Source of the DNA: Bradyrhizobium ottawaense
GTDB taxonomy: Bacteria > Pseudomonadota > Alphaproteobacteria > Rhizobiales > Xanthobacteraceae
Assembly: GCF_900099825.1 (NCBI RefSeq)
Contig: NZ_LT629693.1
Coordinates: 6,583,001 to 6,647,000, forward strand
Length of the DNA stretch: 64,000 nt
Direction of reading: 5' to 3'
In this document: positions 9,170 through 18,284 of the stretch, piece by piece
How positions within the stretch are numbered: position 1 is the stretch's first letter
How the letters are laid out: every line of letters begins with the position of its first letter
Position numbers and translations under genes: made by a program
Notes under the pieces: generated by a model
Databases searched by the model: none
What the model saw: only the letters and a program-made list of their open reading frames with translations
Told to the model about the DNA's origin: nothing

Positions 9170-9368
9170 TCATCGTTAACAGCTTTGTTCGTTAAGGCCT
9201 TACGGATACACAAATTTCTTGCGGCGGTGGATCGATTGGGGCGACTCCCCGTCAAAAACAAGGCGAAGTTGCGGCAAATTCCTGCAACGTTCCGTTAACC
9301 AGTTCCGTGATTGGCTGGCCGAAACGACCCTTCCGGCAACCGACGGCAGGGCGATCCGGACCTGTGCC

Positions 9369-9746
9369 ATGTCACTTCATTTCGAACGGATACAATGGAT
9401 GCCATCGCCGCCGCTCGCACCCGATGACGGTCCGATCGATTTCGAACATCTCAAACGCATGACGCTTGGCGACGCGGGCCTCGAGCAGGAAGTGCTGGCG
9501 ATGTTCGCGGCCCAGTCGGCCAGCCTCGTCGGCACCCTCGCCACCATGCCTGCGGATGCGCCGGCGCTGGCGCACACCCTTAAAGGCTCGGCCCGCGCCA
9601 TCGGCGCGTTTGCCGTCGCCGATGCCGCCGCCCGTCTGGAGGCGGTGATATCAGGCGGAGCCGACCCGGCCGACCAACTCACCGAGCTGGCCGATGCGGT
9701 CGCACTCGCCCGGACCGCGATCGAGGCGGTCCTGCGTCGTTCCTGA
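9369..9746 (+). CDS. Small Hpt (histidine phosphotransfer) domain protein
   Basis: 125 residues. The phosphotransfer motif is AHTLKGSARAIGA, with the phospho-accepting His at residue 69 and the usual K-G two residues later. The surrounding helices (LEQEVLAMFAAQ, VADAAARLEAVI) fit the four-helix Hpt fold. There is no receiver or kinase domain, so it is a stand-alone intermediate of a phosphorelay. The open frame begins at 9219; the start at 9369 is chosen because the preceding residues show no conservation-like character and this gives a normal Hpt length, though no strong ribosome site is visible. It is divergent from the growth-pole coiled-coil gene, with a CtrA box between, so a cell-cycle or polarity role is plausible but unproven. 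Confidence 0.8.
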   Translation: MSLHFERIQWMPSPPLAPDDGPIDFEHLKRMTLGDAGLEQEVLAMFAAQSASLVGTLATMPADAPALAHTLKGSARAIGAFAVADAAARLEAVISGGADPADQLTELADAVALARTAIEAVLRRS

Positions 9747-9884
9747 GCAAGACCCGGCTCCATCAGGCCAAAGCCCCGAAAAATGCCCTGTCAGGTTTTC
9801 CCCCCGAGCGCTGGCGCTGTGCGGATCGACCCGTTATAGGACTGCCGGGACCCTCCTTTTCGTATTCCGGCAGCACGAGCGATC

Positions 9885-10205
9885 ATGGCCAAAATTCACT
9901 TTGTCGACCATTCGGGCGAAAAACGAACCATTGAAGTCGAAAACGGCGCGACCGTGATGGAAGCCGCGATTCGCAACGCCGTTCCAGGCATCGAAGCCGA
10001 ATGCGGCGGCGCCTGTGCGTGCGCGACCTGCCATGTCTATGTCGACGAAACCTGGCGCGAAAAAGTCGGCGCCCCGACGCCGATGGAAGAAGACATGCTG
10101 GATTTCGGCTTCGACGTGCGGCCGAATTCGCGCCTGTCGTGCCAGATCAAGGTCAGCGACGAGCTTGACGGCCTCGTGGTGACGACGCCGGAACGGCAGG
10201 CCTGA
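9885..10205 (+). CDS. 2Fe-2S ferredoxin, adrenodoxin/putidaredoxin type
   Basis: 106 residues. Cluster ligands are Cys40, Cys46, Cys49 and Cys86 (C-x5-C-x2-C, then NSRLSCQI), the spacing of vertebrate-type ferredoxins; Cys44 is an extra cysteine inside the binding loop. The acidic stretch [16 protein letters not shown] corresponds to the partner-binding helix of this family. Such ferredoxins feed electrons to cytochromes P450 or Rieske oxygenases, or act in Fe-S biogenesis. A ferredoxin-NADP reductase gene lies 0.7 kb downstream on the same strand, separated by a minus-strand thioesterase, and is the natural partner; no P450 is present in the window. Confidence 0.93.
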   Translation: MAKIHFVDHSGEKRTIEVENGATVMEAAIRNAVPGIEAECGGACACATCHVYVDETWREKVGAPTPMEEDMLDFGFDVRPNSRLSCQIKVSDELDGLVVTTPERQA

Positions 10206-10224
10206 GGGCCTTATCGGTTCGTCA

Positions 10225-10265
10225 GCGCGGCGCAGACGATCAGGATCGTCAGCCGCGCCGCGCGC
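10225..10265. terminator. Strong hairpin between convergent genes
   Basis: A GC-rich stem (GCGCGGCG... pairing with ...CGCCGCGC, with an inner GACGATC/GATCGTC stem) fills the gap between the ends of the ferredoxin and the thioesterase. There is no T-run, so it is either a bidirectional attenuating hairpin or a Rho-assisted terminator. Confidence 0.45.
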
Positions 10266-10266
10266 A

Positions 10267-10722
10267 TCATGCCGGGTCGATCCCGCGGCGAATCCAGGGC
10301 TGGAAACTCTCGAGGATGTCTGATGTCAGCGCCGTCGGCTTGCGTGTCGCCTCGTCAAGCAGCACCGACACCGACCGCGCCGATGCGACGCAGACGCCGC
10401 CGGAAAACACCACCTGATCGAAAGTCACGGATGTGCGGCCGAACTTGACCACGCCGAGCCCCAATTCGATGGTGCCCGGCCAGCGCAGTTCGGCGCGAAA
10501 GTGGATGTCGAGCCGGACCATGATCCAGGTGACGCCTTCCGGCATCAGCCCGTAGCTGCGGTCCTTCATCAGCGTGACGCGGCCGGTCTCGAAATAGGTC
10601 GCATAGACCGCATTGTTGACGTGCTGGTTGGGGTCGAGGTCGGCAAAGCGCACATTGTCCGACAGGCGATAGGGAAAATCCTCCAGACGCGGGGTCGCGT
10701 CGGGGCGCAGGGGGGCGTTCAC
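10267..10722 (-). CDS. Hotdog-fold acyl-CoA thioesterase (4HBT/YbgC type)
   Basis: 151 residues. The motif NVRFADLDPNQHVNNAVYAT contains the Asp (residue 30) and the HVNN signature of the 4-hydroxybenzoyl-CoA thioesterase/YbgC family, where the Asp activates the hydrolytic water. The remaining strands (WIMVRLDIHFRAELRWPGTI, RTSVTFDQVVF) fit a single hotdog domain of normal length. It hydrolyses an acyl-CoA thioester; substrate cannot be assigned. It is transcribed alone, convergent with the ferredoxin and divergent from the ferredoxin reductase. Confidence 0.85.
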   Translation of the reverse strand: MNAPLRPDATPRLEDFPYRLSDNVRFADLDPNQHVNNAVYATYFETGRVTLMKDRSYGLMPEGVTWIMVRLDIHFRAELRWPGTIELGLGVVKFGRTSVTFDQVVFSGGVCVASARSVSVLLDEATRKPTALTSDILESFQPWIRRGIDPA

Positions 10723-10833
10723 GGGAGCATCTCCGAATGTTTCACGCCGTTACAGCCCAGTTGTCGAATGACGGCAAGGGGTTGCGGCAGCCACGCACGC
10801 CATATTATGGCTTTCCTGTTTCCGCAGCGTTAG

Positions 10834-11910
<1,077 letters not shown>

Positions 11911-11933
11911 TTCCAACCAAAATATGACCGATA

Positions 11934-11980
11934 GAGCGTTTTCAAGTGAAGTGGATACCGGTTCACGTCAGGAAAACGCG
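11934..11980. repeat. REP-like palindromic element, family A
   Basis: Imperfect palindrome opening GAGCGTTTTC and closing GGAAAACGCG around a core AAGTGGATACCGGTTCACGT. The same core recurs near 30340, 33540, 34115, 36940 and 48280, always between genes. Confidence 0.75.
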
Positions 11981-12108
11981 TTAACGGCAAAAGATACAGG
12001 CCCCGGCATGCGTGCCGTGGCTCTGCGTTCCGCTCCCCGGCACTGGAACCGTCCGCGAAATGGCCTTAGTCTGCAGCCATTCATTTGGTGAATTGATCAG
12101 GTGCCATC

Positions 12109-12711
12109 ATGCGAAATGCACTATCCGGAATTCCACTGATACTGCCGATCGTGATGGCGCTCGCCTGTGCTTCCGAACTTGCAGCACAGCCGGTCGAGCC
12201 GTCGGCCGCGGGGCTGTGGCAGAAGGTCGAGAACAACAAGCCGGTGGCCTGGTTTCTCGTGATCGATCACAGCGGAATCTTCGAGGGCGTCATCGCCAAG
12301 ACGTTTCCGCTTCCGGGCGAAGATCCCAACAAGGTCGATATCTGTTCGAAATGCACTGACGATCGCAAGAACGCGCCGGTGCTCGGCATTTCCCTGATCC
12401 GCGACATGAAGCGCGACGGGTTGAAATACGAAAACGGCAACGTGCTCGATCCGCGCGACGGCAAGATCTACAAGGCCAAGATGTCCGTCAGCGCCGACGG
12501 CCAGCAATTGACCATGCGCGGCTTTCTCGGGATATCGCTGTTCGGCAAGGACGAGATCTGGGAGCGTCTGCCGGATACGGCCGTGGCGCAGCTCGATCCC
12601 GCGATCATCGCCAAGTATCTGCCGGCGCAGGCGGCCGCCATCAAGCCTGGTCCGGCGCCAAAAGCGGCAGCTCCGGCGCCGAAGAAGGGCGCGCCCGCAC
12701 CGGCGCACTAG
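12109..12711 (+). CDS. DUF2147 family secreted protein
   Basis: 200 residues. A signal peptide ([20 protein letters not shown]) precedes a DUF2147 domain: [19 protein letters not shown], then [18 protein letters not shown] and [20 protein letters not shown], the repeated beta-strand signature of this family. The C-terminus is a low-complexity Ala/Pro/Lys tail (about 30 residues) that probably extends into the periplasm. A Cys pair (CSKC) lies in the middle and could form a disulfide. Biochemical function of DUF2147 is unknown. Stand-alone gene, convergent with the large SGNH hydrolase. Confidence 0.8.
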   Translation: MRNALSGIPLILPIVMALACASELAAQPVEPSAAGLWQKVENNKPVAWFLVIDHSGIFEGVIAKTFPLPGEDPNKVDICSKCTDDRKNAPVLGISLIRDMKRDGLKYENGNVLDPRDGKIYKAKMSVSADGQQLTMRGFLGISLFGKDEIWERLPDTAVAQLDPAIIAKYLPAQAAAIKPGPAPKAAAPAPKKGAPAPAH

Positions 12712-12833
12712 GAAACCGGCGTAGTCGGCGTCATCGCTGAAGAAAAACGCTTCGGCTGCGGCTGAATCCTGTCGTCGATGTCGACGCCTGCCGCAGGCCG
12801 ACTGCAAGTTCGATCGCGACTTCGATCTTGGGC

Positions 12834-14786
12834 TTAGCGTGAGTCGGCCGGGACCGGGGATATCGGCCCGGACGTGACATCGGGCACGGCTGCATCAAGT
12901 TGCAGCACGGCGGCTGCGGCCGGCAACGCGGCGTCCGCCATCGCGGCGTGACCTTCGGCACTGGGATGGACGGCGCCGCCATACACTGCCGACAACACGC
13001 CCCAGGTCGCATCGTGAATGTCGTTGGGCTGCATCGAGGACGGCAGGCCCTGCGGATAGGTCATCGCGGCGAAGTAGCTGTCGTTGGCATCGCGGATCCA
13101 GCGCGCACGCGGCAGATAGGCGCGGAATTCGCCGGCGCTGCGGCCGCACAGCATCGGCTGGCTGGCTGACGTGACGATGTCGGGATCGAAGCTGTCGCCG
13201 GTGGCCGAGAAGCATTGCCGGTCGAACTCCGGATCGCTCTCGGCGCGGGCGCAGAAACCGTGGCTGGCGAACGCGGCCTGGTGGCTGTCGACGAAGGTCA
13301 TGCGATCGGCGCGCGGATTGCGGCACAGGATGCCGGACTGGCACAGCGCCAGCGCCTTCAGCTGCGGCAGGAATTCGCTTTCGACGAAGTTCGACACCGC
13401 GGCCAGCCGCTGCGGCTGGGCGTTGAAGGAGGGGTGAATATCGAAGCCCGCGCGTCCGCCCGGGCAGGGCGTGCCGCCTTGCGCCAGCGTCGGGTTGGCA
13501 TAGGAGGTGTAGATCACCCGCGACATGTCGCCGACCAGCGGTTTCAGCGCCTCGCGCAGCTTGGCGAACCCTTGCGGCAGGTCGCGGGTCAACGCGCCGC
13601 GGGCGTCGTCCACCGAGGCCATCAGGCCGCTGCGCCGGAACAGCGCGCGTTCGGTCGGGGTGTCGACGATCACGTCGGCAACCAGCCCGGAAAAATAGAT
13701 GTCGTTGGCGCCGACCGACAGCAGCACCAGATCGAGCTTGCGGTCGGGCTGCCGGCGTTTCGCGGCGGTGAGGGCGTCGCGCAGTTCGGCCAGTTGTCCG
13801 TTGACGGTACCACCGCACGTCGCCGCCTTCGATGGTGGGCAATCGCGGGCGCGCTGCGAGCCGAACAGTCCTTCGGCGATGGTGGCGCCGGTACAGGCGA
13901 GCGGCAGATAGGTCACCGCGATATGCGGATACTGTACCGCGAGCGCCAGCGCGGTCCGGGTCTGATAGCTGTAGAGCGAGCGGTGACAGGCAGGATTGAA
14001 CCAGAGCGCGCTCTGCCGCTGCCATACCGGCAGCAGGTCCGGCGCTTCGCAGGCCCGCCCGCCTTTGTAGCCGGCGCGGCTCGGCCGGTAGTATTGCGCC
14101 GCCGCCGTGCCGAGATAGGAGCGGAAGCAGAAGCCCTCATCGGCGAGCGCGACCGGGCGGTCCGGGTTTCCCTCACCCGAGGCGACGCTGTCGCCAAGAC
14201 CGGCGACGAGGATATCGCGCACCGCGATCTCGGTGGAAACGCGCTGGCTGCCGTCCGAGCCGGAGGAGACGTCAACGGTGGCCGCCGTGGTGCGGCCATA
14301 GCGGACCCTGAGATTGACCGGCTCGGCGCAGTCGAAGGTGGAAACCAGCGGGCCGTCGCCATCGTCGAACGACCAGGCGCAGGTGGCGCCGACCGGGACC
14401 GGCCCGGCCAGCCGCACCACGACAGGGTGATCGATCGGCGTCAGGTAGCTCTCCTTGACGTTTTCGCGGCTGCAGGGCTCGCTGACGTGCCCGGCAAGAT
14501 CGATGCAAAGCCGGTTCACGGTGTTGCGCGCCCAGCCGCGGCCGTCGCTCTGCAGCTCCAGCGCCTGTTCGGCGGCCAGTACACTGCGTCCGCGTCCGGC
14601 GTCGGTGTGCAGCAGGAAATCCCGTTCTTCCCGGAACAGGCGGAAGCGGTTGCGGACCTCCCAGGAGATCTGCAAGGCGCCGCTGCCATCAGCGGTCTGG
14701 GCTTCGGCTAACGACGTGGATATTCCGACCAGCGCGCCGGCGAGCAGCGCGATGGACAGGATCGAGCGTGAGAGAATTCCGGCCAT
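12834..14786 (-). CDS. Large secreted SGNH/GDSL-like hydrolase
   Basis: 650 residues from the ATG at 14786 with a signal peptide (SILSIALLAGALVGISTSLAEA). About 190 residues of probable beta-sandwich come first (CAWSFDDGDGPLVSTFDC resembles a PKD-like strand pair). The catalytic domain has block I ILVAGLGDSVASGEGNPD with the Ser nucleophile, block III LLSVGANDIYFSG with the oxyanion Asn, and block V VHPSAEGHAAMAD supplying the His. At least ten cysteines suggest disulfides. GDSL enzymes of this size act as extracellular lipases, esterases or polysaccharide deacetylases; the substrate is not readable. The frame opens at 14843, but the residues before 14786 do not look like part of a leader. 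Confidence 0.85.
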   Translation of the reverse strand: MAGILSRSILSIALLAGALVGISTSLAEAQTADGSGALQISWEVRNRFRLFREERDFLLHTDAGRGRSVLAAEQALELQSDGRGWARNTVNRLCIDLAGHVSEPCSRENVKESYLTPIDHPVVVRLAGPVPVGATCAWSFDDGDGPLVSTFDCAEPVNLRVRYGRTTAATVDVSSGSDGSQRVSTEIAVRDILVAGLGDSVASGEGNPDRPVALADEGFCFRSYLGTAAAQYYRPSRAGYKGGRACEAPDLLPVWQRQSALWFNPACHRSLYSYQTRTALALAVQYPHIAVTYLPLACTGATIAEGLFGSQRARDCPPSKAATCGGTVNGQLAELRDALTAAKRRQPDRKLDLVLLSVGANDIYFSGLVADVIVDTPTERALFRRSGLMASVDDARGALTRDLPQGFAKLREALKPLVGDMSRVIYTSYANPTLAQGGTPCPGGRAGFDIHPSFNAQPQRLAAVSNFVESEFLPQLKALALCQSGILCRNPRADRMTFVDSHQAAFASHGFCARAESDPEFDRQCFSATGDSFDPDIVTSASQPMLCGRSAGEFRAYLPRARWIRDANDSYFAAMTYPQGLPSSMQPNDIHDATWGVLSAVYGGAVHPSAEGHAAMADAALPAAAAVLQLDAAVPDVTSGPISPVPADSR

Positions 14787-14900
14787 GGCGCCTTTGACGT
14801 TAGCGGTAAGGCAGAAATAAGAGAACTGGCGAGAGCTAACCAAAAAGTCCCGATCGCGGGGATAACGACGCTGTTACCGGCTTGGGGCTGCGTTACCGGC

Positions 14901-15956
14901 TCAGGGCTGCCGGCTGTTGACCGGCTGCCGCACCCGCGCCTTCGCCGTGCAGGCTTCGCTGAGCCGGCGGCGTTCCTGCCATGGCTGCACGACGTTGAGC
15001 CAGAGTTCGCGCGCCCCCAGGATCGAAATCGAGATGCCGAACGGGATCAGGAAGTACAGGATCCGGAACACCACCAGCGTCGCCACCAGTTGCTCCTTGC
15101 TGAACTGCGGCAACGCCACCAGCATCGCCGCGTCGAACACGCCGAGACTGCCGGGCGCATGGCTGGCAAAGCCGAGCAGTGTCGCCAGGATGAACACCAC
15201 CGCCAGCGAAACAAAATCGATATAGGGCGCGGTCGGCATCAGCAGATACATCGCCAGCGCGCAGAAGCCGAGATCGACCACGCCGATCAGGACCTGCAGC
15301 AAGGTCAGCCTGGCTGAGGGCAACACCACCTTCCAGCCGTTCTGCCCGAGCTCGCGCCGTTGCTCGCCCATCACCAGCCAGACGAAATAGGCCGCAATCC
15401 CGGCGAGGCAGCCGATCGCGATCAGCCGGTTTATCGATGGCGGCAGCAGGTCCATCGCCGACGCCGCCCAGGGATGCCATGCCATGCCGAAGCCGAGCAC
15501 GAACAGGTTGCCGAGCCAGAACGTCAGTCCGGAGAGAAAGCAGATCTTGGCGACATCGATCGCGGTCAGACCGTAGTCGGAATAGATCCGAAACCGGATC
15601 GCACCGCCGGTAAAGACGGTGGCGCCGATATTGTGGCCGATGGTGTAGCTCGTGAAGCTCGACAGCGCGGCGATCCGATAGGGGACGTGGTTCTTGCCAA
15701 TGGTTCGCAACGCGAAGAAATCATAGAAAGTCAGCGTACAAAAAGCGCCGACCACGCACAGCGCGGCCAGCGCGATCCGGTGCGGCGCAATTTCGGTCAG
15801 CGCGGTCAAGATGACCCCGGTGTCGACGCCCTTCAGGGTCCGGACCAGGGTGGTGACCGCAAAGATGATGATGAGGAGACTCGCAGCGATCCCTAGCCGT
15901 TTCCAGCCGATCTTCTCCTTGAAGCCACGCTTGAGCGTGGTCAGCAGCCGATGCAT
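14901..15956 (-). CDS. YbhN/UPF0104 family membrane protein (lysylphosphatidylglycerol synthase TM domain)
   Basis: 351 residues with about eight hydrophobic segments and no soluble domain. Signature segments of the LPG_synthase_TM family are present: FTSYTIGHNIGATVFTGGAIRFRIY, in which the Gly and Arg residues are conserved, and FASHAPGSLGVFDAAMLVALP. In MprF this region flips lysyl-phosphatidylglycerol, while stand-alone YbhN-like proteins are linked to lipid or hopanoid transport. The aminoacyltransferase domain of MprF is missing, so no lipid lysylation is predicted. Transcribed alone; its 3' end lies in a short direct repeat (GTTACCGGCT units near 14872 and 14892). Confidence 0.85.
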   Translation of the reverse strand: MHRLLTTLKRGFKEKIGWKRLGIAASLLIIIFAVTTLVRTLKGVDTGVILTALTEIAPHRIALAALCVVGAFCTLTFYDFFALRTIGKNHVPYRIAALSSFTSYTIGHNIGATVFTGGAIRFRIYSDYGLTAIDVAKICFLSGLTFWLGNLFVLGFGMAWHPWAASAMDLLPPSINRLIAIGCLAGIAAYFVWLVMGEQRRELGQNGWKVVLPSARLTLLQVLIGVVDLGFCALAMYLLMPTAPYIDFVSLAVVFILATLLGFASHAPGSLGVFDAAMLVALPQFSKEQLVATLVVFRILYFLIPFGISISILGARELWLNVVQPWQERRRLSEACTAKARVRQPVNSRQP

Positions 15957-16651
15957 TCATCCTCCCGGCGGGGCGGCAAAAACCTGTCGCAAAAGCTGAC
16001 AGACGACGGTCAGATGCACCGTGTGCGAAGACACATAAGCTAAAACCGGGGCGTTGTGCAGTCCTTGACAAGCCAAGCTTTTGCCTTCGTTCGCGGTCCC
16101 CGTCATACGTTCTACATATGTCGCCGCGTTAACGATTTTGAGTCGGGGGCGTACTGGTTCCGTCGCCGCCGTTCCGCGTGTTCCATCCGCTCCCATTCGG
16201 GCTTTTTAGGAACATCGCCGCCATCGGCCGTTGGTCCGTATCAGCAACCGAACATGGCGGCGTTTGTGGGGCGAGGAAACCCGCGCTGTCGACGCATGGG
16301 CGCGGCGGCTCGGCCGCAACGACTGCGCCGGTGCCCTGCCGAAAACGCTCGATCAAGAACACATGACCGAAAAGAAGCTGACCTCGCGGGCGGAAGGCAG
16401 GGCTAACCTGCGCGCCGCGAGCTGATCTGATCGATCTGGTGAGGCAAAACGCCGCGTGGGGAATGTCCCCGCGCGGCGTTTTCGCGCGCAGGGCTCCGGT
16501 GAAGACGGACGGTCACGCCACGTCGCCACCCAAAATATCGAAAACAACCCCATGCAAAGTAGCGCGTGACAAGCATACTTCGATCGGTAGCGAAGCGTTC
16601 CATTGAACACGGACCGTCGTGATGCGTTAATTTCGCAAATGGAGGTGATCC
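15957..16651. other. 695-base intergenic stretch with an orphan terminator
   Basis: No convincing long gene. A short plus-strand frame at 16231-16425 (64 codons, TTG start, ending NLRAAS) stops 20 bases before a strong terminator hairpin at 16445-16483, so it may be a small protein or the 3' end of a non-coding RNA. No family was recognised and no clear ribosome site precedes it. Confidence 0.5.
16445..16483 (+). terminator. Strong bidirectional terminator hairpin without an obvious gene
   Basis: An approximately 18-bp stem (AAAACGCCGCGTGGGGA pairing with TCCCCGCGCGGCGTTTT, one mismatch) around an ATG tri-loop. It is A-rich on the left and T-rich on the right, so it could stop transcripts in both directions. 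The next gene starts 169 bases later. Confidence 0.8.
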
Positions 16652-18079
16652 ATGCGAAGCGCTTCTCTCGAACTGCAGCCGGCATCGTACAAGAATACCG
16701 CCCCTCGACCGGAAACCGGACCGGTTTCCTCAGGCTACGCGGCGGCGTTGACGCTTGCGGCGATGAGCCTCGGCTATGGCGTGGTTCAGCTCGACGTCAC
16801 CATCGTCAACACCGCCCTGCACAGCATCGGAAGCTCGCTCGGCGGCGGGGTCTCCGAATTGCAGTGGGTCGTGAGTGCCTACACCATCACGTTTGCCGCC
16901 TTCATTCTGACCGCGGGCGCGCTCGGCGACCGGATCGGTGCCAAGCGGATATTCATGGCCGGCTTTGCGATCTTTACCGCGGCCTCCGCCGCCTGCGCGC
17001 TGGCTCCTTCCGCCACGATTCTGATCGTCGCGCGCTGCGTCCAGGGCTTGGCTGCCGCCATCCTGGTACCGAATTCACTCGCGCTGCTCAGTCATACCTA
17101 CGCTGACGGGAAGGCGCGCGGTCGTGCCGTGGCCATCTGGGCCGCCGGCGCCAGCCTTGCCCTGACGGCCGGTCCATTGGTCGGCGGCGCGTTGATCGCG
17201 CTGGTCGGCTGGCGTTCGATCTTCCTGGTCAATCTGCCGATCGGTCTTGCCGGTCTGTGGCTGACCTGGCGCTTTGCCGACGAGACGCCCCGCTCACCCG
17301 GGCGTGAGATCGACCTGCCGGGTCAGTTCATGGCGATCGCGGCGCTCGGCTCTCTCGCCGGCGCGATCATCGAGGGCGGCTCGCTCGGCTGGGAGAATCC
17401 ATTCGTGATGGCGGGCTTCGCCGCTTTTGCGGCGTTTGCAGCGCTGTTTGTCTGGCGAGAGGTGAGCGCGGCGCAGCCGATGCTGCCGCTGTCGCTGTTC
17501 AAACATCGGGTATTCGCATTGGCCTCGCTGGTCGGCCTGCTGGTCAATGTCGCGCTCTACGGCTTGATCTTCGTGCTGAGCCTGTACTTCCAGCAGCTCA
17601 ATGGATTGTCTGCGTTCGAGACGGGTCTTGCCTTCGTACCGATGATGGGCGCGGTGCTGCCGGTGAATTTGATCGCCCCGCGCATCGCCGAGCGTATCGG
17701 CGCGCCCGCCACCATTGCGGCCGGTGCGGTGCTGTCCGCAGCAGGATGCCTGGCGGCCCTCGGCATCGAAGCCGATACGAGCTACTGGGCGATCTGCGCG
17801 CAGTTGATCGCGATGAGCAGCGGGCTCGGATTGTTGGTGCCGCCATTGACGTCGACATTGCTGGGAAGCGTGGAGAAGTCGCGTTCGGGCATCGCCGCCG
17901 GCGTGCTCAATGCAACCCGGCAAACCGGCAGTGTGCTCGGCGTCGCGTTGTTCGGTTCACTGGTCAGCCAGTCCGGCACCTTCATGGCCGGCTTTCACGC
18001 GTCGCTGATGATCGCGGCCGGCGTGCTGATCGCCGGCGCCGCGGCGATCTCGTTCGTCGGTCTGCGGCGCTCGAATTGA
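16652..18079 (+). CDS. MFS multidrug exporter, DHA2 (14-TMS, EmrB/QacA-like) family
   Basis: 475 residues and about 14 hydrophobic segments. DHA2 hallmarks are the segment VQLDVTIVNTALHSIGSSLG in helix 1, ELQWVVSAYTITFAAF in helix 2 and motif A as GALGDRIGAKRIF. Proton-driven export of drugs or metabolites across the inner membrane is the family function. The start is firmly set by a strong ribosome site (GGAGGTGATCC) directly before the ATG. No adaptor (EmrA-like) or regulator gene is adjacent, so the substrate and inducer are unknown. A GCCGGCCA/TGGCCGGC hairpin at 18089-18114 follows the stop and may terminate it. Confidence 0.92.
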   Translation: MRSASLELQPASYKNTAPRPETGPVSSGYAAALTLAAMSLGYGVVQLDVTIVNTALHSIGSSLGGGVSELQWVVSAYTITFAAFILTAGALGDRIGAKRIFMAGFAIFTAASAACALAPSATILIVARCVQGLAAAILVPNSLALLSHTYADGKARGRAVAIWAAGASLALTAGPLVGGALIALVGWRSIFLVNLPIGLAGLWLTWRFADETPRSPGREIDLPGQFMAIAALGSLAGAIIEGGSLGWENPFVMAGFAAFAAFAALFVWREVSAAQPMLPLSLFKHRVFALASLVGLLVNVALYGLIFVLSLYFQQLNGLSAFETGLAFVPMMGAVLPVNLIAPRIAERIGAPATIAAGAVLSAAGCLAALGIEADTSYWAICAQLIAMSSGLGLLVPPLTSTLLGSVEKSRSGIAAGVLNATRQTGSVLGVALFGSLVSQSGTFMAGFHASLMIAAGVLIAGAAAISFVGLRRSN

Positions 18080-18284
18080 GTGCCATGCGCCGGCCAGTTC
18101 TTCGCATGGCCGGCGTCCCGCGGACAAACAATCGGAACTCCCGGGCAGTCGCTGGAATCTGCCGAGAACGATCCGGTTCCGCCGTCTTTTGAGCCTTTGT
18201 TCACCATCGGCGCAACCGAAACCGCGGCGTTAACTGAAATACACCATTAGCGCTGTCATTACAGACCGATAGCAGGGGTCTGTA

